64,000 nt of DNA from Cognaticolwellia mytili. Lineage in GTDB: Bacteria > Pseudomonadota > Gammaproteobacteria > Enterobacterales > Alteromonadaceae. Where the stretch lies: positions 310,001 to 374,000 of the forward strand of contig NZ_NBOF01000002.1 in assembly GCF_002104475.1 (NCBI RefSeq), written 5' to 3'. A model generated the notes under the pieces. The model had not been told where the DNA came from, searched no databases, and saw nothing but the letters and a program-made list of their open reading frames with translations. Below are positions 56,385 through 64,000 of this stretch, piece by piece. The position numbers were made by a program, and so were the translations under genes. Positions within the stretch are counted from its first letter, which is position 1. The number at the start of each line of letters is the position of its first letter.

Positions 56385-56993
56385 ATGAAAAAGTTACTAC
56401 TACTTGTTGCCTTGCTCACAGGCTTAATATCGAATAGTTATGCCGCGACACCTACAACTTCTCCATATCAAGTAATAGAAGTAACAGGTAATAAGCTCTT
56501 TGCAAGAATTGCTAATAATCAAGATAGCTTAAATAAGTTCCCTGAATTAATGCGTGAAATTGTTGAAGAAGAGTTAATGCCTTCAATTGATTATCAATAT
56601 GCTGCTTTTAAAATTTTAGGCAAGCATTTGAGAAAATCGACTAAAGCACAAAGGGCAAAGTTTGTCACAGCCATGCGTGCATATTTAGTACGTACTTATG
56701 CCAGTGCATTGGCGCAATATCATCAGCAAAAAGTACTATTTGAACCAGGAGTTAAGCTAAAGCCTAAGGCTAAATCAGCCTCTGTCGATGTAAAAATTGT
56801 TGATGCTGGTAAACCAGACATAAAAATTACTTTTCAAATGCGTAAAAACAAAAAATTACAGCAATGGAAGGCTTACGATATGATCGTTGAGGGCATATCT
56901 TTAATTAGCAGCAAGCAAGCTGAATTTAACCGAAAAATATCAGATCTAGGAATAGATCAAGTAACATTAGAATTAGCCTCAATAGCGAAATAA
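56385..56993 (+). CDS. MlaC/Ttg2D-like periplasmic phospholipid-binding protein
   Basis: 202 aa with signal peptide ending ISNSYA. The PF05494 pattern is visible: FPELMREIVEEELMPSIDYQYAAFKILGKHLRKSTKAQRAKF, and late VKIVDAGKPDIKITFQMRKN and WKAYDMIVEGISLISSKQAEFNRKI. In the Mla pathway it shuttles lipids between membranes, but the ABC transporter genes mlaFEDB are not here. A dedicated TetR operator drives it, unlike ordinary mlaC. Confidence 0.9.
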   Translation: MKKLLLLVALLTGLISNSYAATPTTSPYQVIEVTGNKLFARIANNQDSLNKFPELMREIVEEELMPSIDYQYAAFKILGKHLRKSTKAQRAKFVTAMRAYLVRTYASALAQYHQQKVLFEPGVKLKPKAKSASVDVKIVDAGKPDIKITFQMRKNKKLQQWKAYDMIVEGISLISSKQAEFNRKISDLGIDQVTLELASIAK

Positions 56994-57124
56994 TGCCAGT
57001 TTGATTAGATTTTTTACCTTGCTGTACGTAGAAAAAATATGTCAGGAAAAAGACTATTTTAATAAGTACAAATAAGTAGTAATTTAGGCGAATAGGTATA
57101 AGTTTTAAAAGTTACTTTTCAAAT

Positions 57125-57154
57125 AAAAAAAGACGCTAAATAGCGCCTTTTTTT
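57125..57154. terminator. Bidirectional terminator between MlaC-like and acylase genes
   Basis: GACGCTA and TAGCGCC (one mismatch) with seven A before and seven T after; a near copy of the hairpin at 19318-19345. Confidence 0.83.
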
Positions 57155-57178
57155 ATTATTTTTTTACTGCTAAGCCGC

Positions 57179-59716
57179 TTAGTTACTCGCTATAGCTGAC
57201 GTTATCGTCATTTCTGAGATTTTGTTAGCTTCAATATCAGCTTCAGTAAAGCGTAATGGCCTAAGTTGTGGTTGTTGTGAATATAACATGGTTTGATCTA
57301 AGTTATGATCACTATCGTATTCTGCCGATTGTGAATAACTCAGTAAGCCTTTTGCAACTGGGCCTTCTTCCGTAAAGTTCACTACAGTCATCCAACTACT
57401 ACCATAATTAATGTGATAGCCTTTCCCTTCTGCACTTAATATTGAATCGCTATTTTGCGCAGGGTAAACATGTCGACGTAACAACGAACCATCATTACCG
57501 GTACGAGTATTAAACACATTAAAGCCACCTTCAATATTGTGTGCCCCCGCCCATGGTATTTTCACTCCTGATGCACTGCCGTCAGGCAAACTACGTTCAA
57601 CAAATTGCACGCTACCTAGAGTAGCATCTAAAGCAAGGCCTGCGGATTCAACATTGACTATTGCTTGGGCAAACTGCTCAAGCGTCGTCGTATTGTTCAT
57701 TAAGCCACTTGGCGTTGTCGTTGCCTTTTCTACAGAGAATCCTTCTTGCCATTGCGGATTCTTGTTGAATAAAAAAGCAAACTCTCTGAACAGATGTGCC
57801 GAACTACTATTTTTGTTCATTGTGCCATCCCAAAGCGCCAATGCTGTACAACCATTGCTTATATCAACACTTTGTGCCCCAACACTGACAAGTGTACTTC
57901 CTTGTGCTTGGCAAACAGTTAATAATTCTGATAATACGTTTTCGCTAAGATAGCTGCGATTACTTAACAGCGCTTGTTCAACTTCTTCAGGGCTAAATAA
58001 GCCATCACTTCCCGCACTATCAGCAAGTATTTTATGTGCAAGTCGGGAGCGTAACGATTGCTGATTACCTACTTGACCATACAAAGGCGATGCATCAATG
58101 ATAGGAGCACTTGCATTCGTTAACCAAAAACTATCATTTGAGTTTTGTACGTAATCCGTGCCTGAATATTTTGGTGCATTGGCATAAGGTACAGGTCGTT
58201 CAAAATCAAATGCCGATAAAAACCCAGGTAATATCGTAAAGCCTGCGGCCTGCTTAGCACCGACAAGTAACGGGTTAGTGGTCATTTCATTAATGGCGGT
58301 GCTCGATAAGTTCGGCACTGTTGAATCATCAATATAAAATACATTACCATCAGCATCAGCTGACATCGTATTGTTAAATATTACGCCGTCGTAATCTTTA
58401 AATGCTTGTTTAAATTCTTCTATATTGCCCGCTAAATTCATTGCTAACCAGTGGTCAACAATATCGGTATTCCCTAAATTAGCATCTTTGATTGCAAAAG
58501 CACTGCCACCGGGTCCCCACTCAAAGCTTCCGGGTACAACTACCATAGGACCATGATGCGTTGAATAGCTTTTCTTCGCCAATTTAATGGTTTGCCCCGG
58601 TGCAACAGCAACATCGATAACAAACTCTTTACTGGTAATTAAACGATTTGCACCATCAATAACCTGCGACATTTGCTGTGGATCACTTGGGTTTAACGAT
58701 AACTGATAAACAACAAAATGTTCAGCAGATGAGAACGTATGTGTCCAAGCTACATTTTCATTAAAGCCAATATTAACCACACCTGGCATACCTGTTAATG
58801 AGCCACCCATAACATTTAAGTGATCTGGTATAGTAATATGGAACTGCCAAAAACGTAGATTGCCCGTATGTGGAAAATGGGGGTTGGCAAGCACCATACC
58901 TTTACCATTTTCAGTTTTGTCTTTACCTAAGCCCCAACCATTAGAGCCTAAATCACTCGGGTTCTTTTCAGGTAATGTTATTAATGGCTTTGAACTGACT
59001 TTGAAGTTACTGGCATTAACCGATTGCGGATACGGCAAAAAGCTTTCTCCAGGAGGAGCCGCTAGGAACATTGGGCCAAGAAAGTTTGCAGCACCCGGCA
59101 ATAAAGCAATACCTAAGGAATAAGTAAACATATCGATATCTGTAATTGGCTGTACCCAAGGCATGTTGGCACAAGCACCATCAATGTTTTCAACACCTGT
59201 ATCAGCTAAATACTTGTTATAGCCTTGTGCGTACCCTGACAATAATGCTTGGCTATTGGCCGAAAGAGACTTAATATTTTTTTCTGCGTGTTCTTTAATT
59301 CCTAGCGTTAAAAAACCGAAGTCATTAATCAAGTGGGTTGAATCACCAGAAGCGGGTAGCATATCAGGGCCATAATATTTAGATCGTTGAGAGTTATACT
59401 TCAAAATTTGATCGGCCAAAATGCAGATATTATCTTTTGCGAATGCATAACCTACACCATAAGACATGCTTTCAAGGTTGTCAGCCGTCACGTGTGGTAC
59501 GCCATAGTCTGTCCAACGGATATTAGCGCTTAGCACACCATCACTATCAAATGACGGAACTGGGGTCGGTTGAACAACAGGAGGTGTCACAGGGGGTGGG
59601 GTAACTGGAGGAGGCGTACCTATATAAGTATAATCACCACCACCACATGCAGCTAATGTAAGTAATAAAGTTAATAGAGAAAGCGGTGTACATAACTGTC
59701 GAAGTGAATATTTCAA
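57179..59716 (-). CDS. Penicillin-acylase-family lipoprotein (Ntn-hydrolase)
   Basis: 845 aa. A lipobox LAAC with Cys24 is followed by a Pro/Thr-rich linker (residues 34-54), placing it on the outer membrane. Then WTDYGVPHVTADN, the alpha subunit, and the autocleavage site before the nucleophile Ser258 in DLGSNGWGLG. NPHFPHTGNLRFWQFHI, WTHTFSSAEHF and SNDSFWLTNAS are further family hallmarks. It would hydrolyse amide bonds of acylated substrates such as AHLs or cyclic lipopeptides (family knowledge). TTG start at 59716 with AAGGAG six bases ahead. Confidence 0.9.
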   Translation of the reverse strand: MKYSLRQLCTPLSLLTLLLTLAACGGGDYTYIGTPPPVTPPPVTPPVVQPTPVPSFDSDGVLSANIRWTDYGVPHVTADNLESMSYGVGYAFAKDNICILADQILKYNSQRSKYYGPDMLPASGDSTHLINDFGFLTLGIKEHAEKNIKSLSANSQALLSGYAQGYNKYLADTGVENIDGACANMPWVQPITDIDMFTYSLGIALLPGAANFLGPMFLAAPPGESFLPYPQSVNASNFKVSSKPLITLPEKNPSDLGSNGWGLGKDKTENGKGMVLANPHFPHTGNLRFWQFHITIPDHLNVMGGSLTGMPGVVNIGFNENVAWTHTFSSAEHFVVYQLSLNPSDPQQMSQVIDGANRLITSKEFVIDVAVAPGQTIKLAKKSYSTHHGPMVVVPGSFEWGPGGSAFAIKDANLGNTDIVDHWLAMNLAGNIEEFKQAFKDYDGVIFNNTMSADADGNVFYIDDSTVPNLSSTAINEMTTNPLLVGAKQAAGFTILPGFLSAFDFERPVPYANAPKYSGTDYVQNSNDSFWLTNASAPIIDASPLYGQVGNQQSLRSRLAHKILADSAGSDGLFSPEEVEQALLSNRSYLSENVLSELLTVCQAQGSTLVSVGAQSVDISNGCTALALWDGTMNKNSSSAHLFREFAFLFNKNPQWQEGFSVEKATTTPSGLMNNTTTLEQFAQAIVNVESAGLALDATLGSVQFVERSLPDGSASGVKIPWAGAHNIEGGFNVFNTRTGNDGSLLRRHVYPAQNSDSILSAEGKGYHINYGSSWMTVVNFTEEGPVAKGLLSYSQSAEYDSDHNLDQTMLYSQQPQLRPLRFTEADIEANKISEMTITSAIASN

Positions 59717-60160
59717 AACAAACTCCTTATTGTATAATTATTATTTTTTATCCACAGCCTTAGACTGATCGTACCAGAGATAATTGCACAATATTCAATC
59801 AACCTCAAACAGTTATTTGTATAAAAATAGAGCAAAGATACTATTTTTGTCTTAAAATTCAATGATAACAGTCTGCCATTACAGCAACTAACTAAAAGCT
59901 ATCAAAGACATAATCTCCTTCTAATAACTTCATATTTATCGCCTTAAATAACTCACTTAATTAGCGATACCAAACAACTACGCGCGGAACTAAGTAAAAT
60001 AAATAATGAGTAATAAGTTTTTCATCGCAAGGTTAATAGCAATAGGTACTTAAATAAAAAAACTAACAAAAAGCAGTTATTACCACTAAAATCAAAGAAG
60101 CGAAAAAACTAAATCGTTATAGTTAATTAATATTTATAATGTTATGGAATTTTTATCATT
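59717..60160. other. Divergent intergenic region, nothing recognised
   Basis: About 440 AT-rich bases between the acylase and the second GGDEF gene. Only the acylase ribosome site (59725-59731 area) can be pointed to. No RNA or operator was seen. Confidence 0.45.
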
Positions 60161-61129
60161 ATGCATTCAGTGGAAAGTTGGTTTCTTGAACAAGATATTG
60201 CAAAAGACACACTAAAAATTTGGCAAGAGCTCATCAACTTAATGGCTGAGTTATGCCTTACCCCGGCAGGCTTTATTGTCCAAATGACGGAAAAAGGCTA
60301 TCAAGTGGTCATCGCCAACAACTCGGAAGAAAACCCTTACCCTGCGGGCGGTGTTATTCCTGCAGAAACAAATATATTCTGTAAGAAAGTAGTTGAACAA
60401 AATCAACCCTTATATGTAAATAACGCGACGCACCTAAAAGAATGGCGTTCCAACCCCGAAGTTTCTGACGATCATTTTAATTCCTATTTAGGCTTTCCTT
60501 TGCTTTGGCCGAGTGGGAAAATATTCGGCACTATTTGTGTTATGGATTTTAAAATAACCAATTATGACGATAGATATCACCGACTATTGGCTCATTTTAA
60601 AGAAATGGCAGAACGAGATCTAAAACTGTTAGAACAAAACATTTATATAAAACAGCTATCTATACATGATGACTTAACAGGCTTACTCAACCGACGAGGC
60701 TTACAAAACAAAATTTCAGAGCATATAAAATTTGCCAGTCGTCATAACGAGGATATTGCCGTCTGTTATTACGATTTAGATGAATTGAAAAAAATTAATG
60801 ACAACCATGGTCACAGGATAGGTGATGAAGCAATTAAAATATTTGCTCATGCCCTTGAAGAAAGCCATAGAAAAACGGATATCACAGCTAGACTTAGCGG
60901 TGATGAGTTTTTGGCTATTGTTTGCATTAAGCACCTCGACGAATTAAAAAAAATAGATGAACGCCTGCAAGCCTCACTCTCTAATTGTAATATCAGCGTT
61001 TGTATAAACTATAGTTTAGGAAAGGTAATTATTGATAATGAGTCATTACTTAAGACTGATATTGAAAAGGTGATCTCCCAAGCGGATGAACTTATGTATA
61101 GCAATAAGCGCTCTAAATATGCAAACTAA
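60161..61129 (+). CDS. GAF-GGDEF protein with SGDEF active site
   Basis: 322 aa, paralogue of the protein at 38515. GAF-like N-terminus with NSYLGFPLLWPSGKIFGTICVMD; GGDEF domain from about residue 170 with DDLTGLLNRRGLQ, YYDLDELKKINDNHGH and RLSGDEFLAIV. The first Gly of the GGDEF motif is Ser. Some SGDEF proteins are active cyclases, so activity cannot be excluded. Inhibitory-site residues are not evident. It precedes the periplasmic binding protein by 190 bases. Confidence 0.9.
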   Translation: MHSVESWFLEQDIAKDTLKIWQELINLMAELCLTPAGFIVQMTEKGYQVVIANNSEENPYPAGGVIPAETNIFCKKVVEQNQPLYVNNATHLKEWRSNPEVSDDHFNSYLGFPLLWPSGKIFGTICVMDFKITNYDDRYHRLLAHFKEMAERDLKLLEQNIYIKQLSIHDDLTGLLNRRGLQNKISEHIKFASRHNEDIAVCYYDLDELKKINDNHGHRIGDEAIKIFAHALEESHRKTDITARLSGDEFLAIVCIKHLDELKKIDERLQASLSNCNISVCINYSLGKVIIDNESLLKTDIEKVISQADELMYSNKRSKYAN

Positions 61130-61319
61130 GTTAACAAAATATTTTTTTGCACTCTAATATGCATCACAGGCGATTTTCATGCCGAATATAAGCCATGATG
61201 AACACAGCTTTAAACACTATTTACCACAAACAACGGTAAATTTGTATATTATAAGCATTTATATTAAATTTATTATAAAGCGCCCTATTTGATAAGAATG
61301 TTACGACTTTAAGGAGGTT

Positions 61320-62183
61320 GTGATTAGAGCTATTTCTTGTATCACTCGATATCTATTATGTTGTATTTTTGCTAATTTATACCTTTCCGTATCAGCTCAA
61401 GCAAATACTATCATTTGGCAAACCGATCACAGACCCCCTGCATCCATACTTAAAGCTCCCTATCAAGGACAAGGGTTTATAGACACAATTCGTGATGAGT
61501 TAATTGAGCAATTACCGCAATATCAACATATCAGATCAGTTAGCTCACTCGATCGCTTATTTGAAGAGATGAACCAAGGTAAAGAGATTTGCCACCCACT
61601 TTTGTTTGTCACCGAGGAAAGAAAAAAAAACGCTTACTTCTCTATTGCTGCAACTATTACACCATCAATGCGATTAGTAATGAGAGCTGACGTCGCTCAA
61701 GCATTATACTTAAAAGAGCCTATCAATCTAGAGCAGTTTATCAGTAACACGCGCGAGACTTTTGCTATTGTCAAAGGGCGCTCTTACGGTCCTGTTATCG
61801 ATAGCATACTAGCATTACACAATAGTAATGATAACCACGTCAAAATTAACGTTTCAGATAATACAACATTATTTAAATTGTTAGAAAAGAACCGTGTGGA
61901 TTTTACTTTCGCTTACCCGTTCGAGCTTAATTATTACCGCACACATAATCCGAATACTCAATTTAAAATGTTCACAATACAAGGTGAAGCTGATTATACT
62001 TTAGGTAGTGTGGCTTGTAGTAAAACTGCATGGGGGAAGTCTGCTATTGAAAACATCAATAGCGCCTTAAGAAAACAACGACAACAAGATAACTTTATAT
62101 CAACGATAAGCTATTGGTGGCCTGAAGAAACAACAAAACAAGAATTTAAAGACTTTTATCAAAATGTATTCTTAACAAAATAA
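61320..62183 (+). CDS. Periplasmic solute-binding-like protein
   Basis: 287 aa. Signal peptide through SVSAQANTIIWQ; then WQTDHRPPASILKAPYQGQGFIDTI and LIEQLPQYQHIRSVSSLDRLFEEMNQGKEICHPLLFVTEERKKNAYFS, a family of stand-alone type II periplasmic binding folds (TIGR02285-like). It may feed a sensor or transporter; none is adjacent. GTG start at 61320 lies only two bases after AGGAGG, an unusually short spacing; ATT directly after would be better spaced but is rare. Confidence 0.8.
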   Translation: MIRAISCITRYLLCCIFANLYLSVSAQANTIIWQTDHRPPASILKAPYQGQGFIDTIRDELIEQLPQYQHIRSVSSLDRLFEEMNQGKEICHPLLFVTEERKKNAYFSIAATITPSMRLVMRADVAQALYLKEPINLEQFISNTRETFAIVKGRSYGPVIDSILALHNSNDNHVKINVSDNTTLFKLLEKNRVDFTFAYPFELNYYRTHNPNTQFKMFTIQGEADYTLGSVACSKTAWGKSAIENINSALRKQRQQDNFISTISYWWPEETTKQEFKDFYQNVFLTK

Positions 62184-62476
62184 GTCTGTTCTTTATTGGA
62201 AACTATTGATCTTTGATTATATTTTCAGCAACAGGTTGATTTTAATATTAGTAAAGCTGAATAAATGAGGTTTGGTTGTTCCAAATACGTAAAACTCTAA
62301 TGCTACTAGCGTTAAAAACAGCCGTTGCCCGAAGCTAAAGCCTTCTTATTTTTTAAACAGTTGATTTAAATGACTCAATCACACCATTTCCGCCTTAATT
62401 AAGTCGACTTTATCTCTCAGTTGACCTATTGAGAAAATATCAACAGCCGTTAGTAGCAGCAAACAAATACTCTAGT

Positions 62477-63079
62477 TTACTTTATTGCTGATTCAGGAAG
62501 TTCTATACGTATTAAAGCGCGCAATTGTGCAAGCTCTAGGGCACCAGAATGATCATTAGGATACTTTTTATCAATTACTGCTTTTAATTCTTCATTCATA
62601 TCTTCGCTATGACATAGAAGACATTTCTTTTTTACATACATAGGTTGGTAATAAAAATAACGATAGCCCTCTTCCCCCTCCACTTTACGAGAAAAGTACT
62701 TTTCATTTTCTGATGCGTCGCTGAGGAAGAAGTTTAAGGCAACTTTATCAATGTCATCAGGCCTATTAATTGGATTTCTATACTGGTAAGTTGGTCGCTT
62801 AATTTTCATTCCAAGGTTAAAAGATTCAGCAGTTTGGTTAATAATATTAACAGACTTACTCCAGCCTTGAGCTGCTCCAACAAGCCCTAATGATTTAATG
62901 TCGGCCAACATGGTCGCCATTAACGTCTTAGAAACTTTACTTGCGGCCTTATCACCAATATTACTCAATATTTTATCTTCCTGTTGAGATAATTCAATTA
63001 AGGTTTCACCTTTAGCAAACGTTGAAAGCGACCAGCTAACTAGAAATATAAAAGTTATTGCTTTCGTAATATAAAACAT
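62477..63079 (-). CDS. DUF3365/Tll0287-like heme-binding protein
   Basis: 200 aa periplasmic protein. Signal peptide ending STFAKG; four-helix region with MATMLADIKSLGLVGAAQGWSKS, RPTYQYRNPINRPDD; then a c-type heme motif CLLCH in MYVKKKCLLCHSEDM. The Tll0287-like sensor domain is often fused to chemoreceptors or kinases; here it is free and lies downstream of a chemoreceptor gene on the same strand. AAGGAG precedes the ATG at 63079. Confidence 0.87.
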   Translation of the reverse strand: MFYITKAITFIFLVSWSLSTFAKGETLIELSQQEDKILSNIGDKAASKVSKTLMATMLADIKSLGLVGAAQGWSKSVNIINQTAESFNLGMKIKRPTYQYRNPINRPDDIDKVALNFFLSDASENEKYFSRKVEGEEGYRYFYYQPMYVKKKCLLCHSEDMNEELKAVIDKKYPNDHSGALELAQLRALIRIELPESAIK

Positions 63080-63393
63080 GACAAGTTTCTCCTTGGAATA
63101 TACTACTAGTATATTGAAAGAGTATTGAGTCTCAAGGAATTCAAGCAGCTATTGAGGTTTATTACCAGTAACATTGATTTGCCTCAAAATAAGACCAATG
63201 TCAATAATTCATAGCGCCCAAAGCAATACTTAACAAATACTACTACTCGCTATTTTTAATCGAAAAAAAAGGCAACAACATCTCTGCTATTACCCTTCCT
63301 ATTACTTTTAGCTATTTATATGTATTAATTTTTATCTAAATTAAATGATTTTTAAAATAATTAAATTTATTTCAGCTAATCCTAATCATTATA
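63080..63393. other. Intergenic stretch, nothing recognised
   Basis: About 310 AT-rich bases between the chemoreceptor end and the DUF3365 gene, probably holding the latter's promoter. No hairpin with T-run was found, so read-through from the chemoreceptor gene is possible. Confidence 0.45.
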
Positions 63394-64000
63394 TTAATCT
63401 TTGCTAGTTTTAAGCTTATTTAGTACGTTTTCCAACTCAATAATATCAGTGTTAATGATCATTGCACTTTGTTCCGAAGCTTCCGACAAAATCATAACTT
63501 CTTTGGTCGCATCACCAACAATGACCATGTTCCTATTTAATTCTTCGGAAACCTGGCTTTGCTCTTCTGCTGCTGCTGCAATTTGAATGATATGCTGAGT
63601 AACCTCACTAATTTGGTTTACGGTATCTTTCATTTTAATAAAGGCTGTGTTTGACTGAGTTGCAGCTGTTTGAGCTTTTTCAGTGCCTTGCTCAATAAGG
63701 TTTACCGTTGTAGTCACTTCTAATTGTAAAGAGGAAATAACTTGTGATATTTCATCAACGGAGTCGGCCGTTTTTGATGCTAAAGCTCTTACTTCATCCG
63801 CTACGACACTAAAGCCTCGACCATGCTCCCCGGCTCTTGCTGCTTCAATAGCGGCATTAAGCGCTAATAAATTGGTTTGATCAGCTATAGCGCTAATAAC
63901 GTCTAAGATTTTTCTTATATCCTCACTGCGCACTGATACTGCTTTCACTGCATCAGTCGCCGTAGCCATCTCATTAGATAAGCTGGTGATCTCATTTGTT
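63394..64000 (-). CDS. Methyl-accepting chemotaxis protein, C-terminal part only
   Basis: About 202 codons of the cytoplasmic signalling domain, open to the window edge (N-terminus outside). The conserved tip [29 protein letters not shown] and [16 protein letters not shown] are seen, with [16 protein letters not shown] later. No adaptation-enzyme pentapeptide ends it (LKTSKD). The neighbour encodes a periplasmic heme-type sensor protein. Confidence 0.93.
   Translation of the reverse strand, partial: TNEITSLSNEMATATDAVKAVSVRSEDIRKILDVISAIADQTNLLALNAAIEAARAGEHGRGFSVVADEVRALASKTADSVDEISQVISSLQLEVTTTVNLIEQGTEKAQTAATQSNTAFIKMKDTVNQISEVTQHIIQIAAAAEEQSQVSEELNRNMVIVGDATKEVMILSEASEQSAMIINTDIIELENVLNKLKTSKD

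Noticed and set aside
59560-59630. GGTGTCACAGG/GGTGTAC-like short repeats in the acylase gene as a DNA element
   Set aside because: They encode the Pro/Thr linker of the lipoprotein and are explained by its composition.

Overview
The window is AT-rich chromosomal DNA of a marine gammaproteobacterium, most likely in or near the Colwelliaceae (Colwellia/Thalassotalea type). The basis is gene order and protein style: dnaK-grpE, nadK, recN, bamE, rnfH-ratA, smpB and tmRNA (tag ANDETFALAA) in series, plus a TonB receptor/PepSY/DUF2271/DUF4198 iron cluster, GAF-GGDEF cyclases and chemoreceptors. The genus is inferred, not proven. No tRNA, 5S/16S/23S rRNA, CRISPR array or prophage was seen.

Layout. 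1-7.5 kb: core housekeeping block with readable control sites. These are sigma-32 promoters before dnaK and grpE, a LexA box before recN that is also the terminator of nadK, and tmRNA. 7.6-12.1 kb: accessory region directly after tmRNA, with a tight three-gene operon (STAS-like/HATPase protein, DUF4325 STAS-like protein, membrane protein), a REP-type tyrosine transposase, a DUF3606 mini-gene and a small secreted protein. 12.1-15.8 kb: overlapping FHA and Ser/Thr kinase-TPR genes. 16.4-21.8 kb: two flavoproteins (one with a DnaJ-like zinc-finger N-terminus), a chemoreceptor and a VOC protein. 22.3-26.6 kb: Fur-type iron-uptake cluster.

26.7-32.8 kb: soxR with a SoxR box at its own promoter, a membrane-linked XRE regulator, and an RND efflux pump whose promoter carries a perfect SoxR box in a 19-bp spacer. 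33.2-36.6 kb: M20 peptidase, MerC-like protein divergent from a Zur-like Fur protein, and a hypothetical. 36.7-42.2 kb: SDR, fuconolactonase-type amidohydrolase, enolase-superfamily dehydratase and class II aldolase, which could form a sugar-acid pathway, with a GGDEF gene and an Lrp regulator between them. 42.3-46.0 kb: NRDE protein, ThrE-like exporter, TetR regulator, possible PilZ protein. 46.2-50.3 kb: secreted alpha-amylase, a Ser/Gly/Cys-tailed mini membrane protein next to a stand-alone LanC-like cyclase, a decayed second copy of the transposase end, and a zinc-ribbon protein. 50.8-55.5 kb: peptide use (M24 peptidase, CadC-like regulator, POT transporter). 55.6-57.0 kb: TetR regulator and MlaC-like protein sharing an operator motif. 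57.2-64 kb: penicillin-acylase lipoprotein, second GAF-GGDEF protein, periplasmic binding protein, heme-binding DUF3365 protein and a truncated chemoreceptor.

The strongest candidates for something undescribed are the tmRNA-linked STAS/HATPase/DUF4325/membrane trio and the LanC-like gene with its Ser/Cys-tailed neighbour. The best-supported regulatory stories are the SoxR-RND circuit and the LexA box built into a terminator. All functional calls come from reading motifs; no database search was run.
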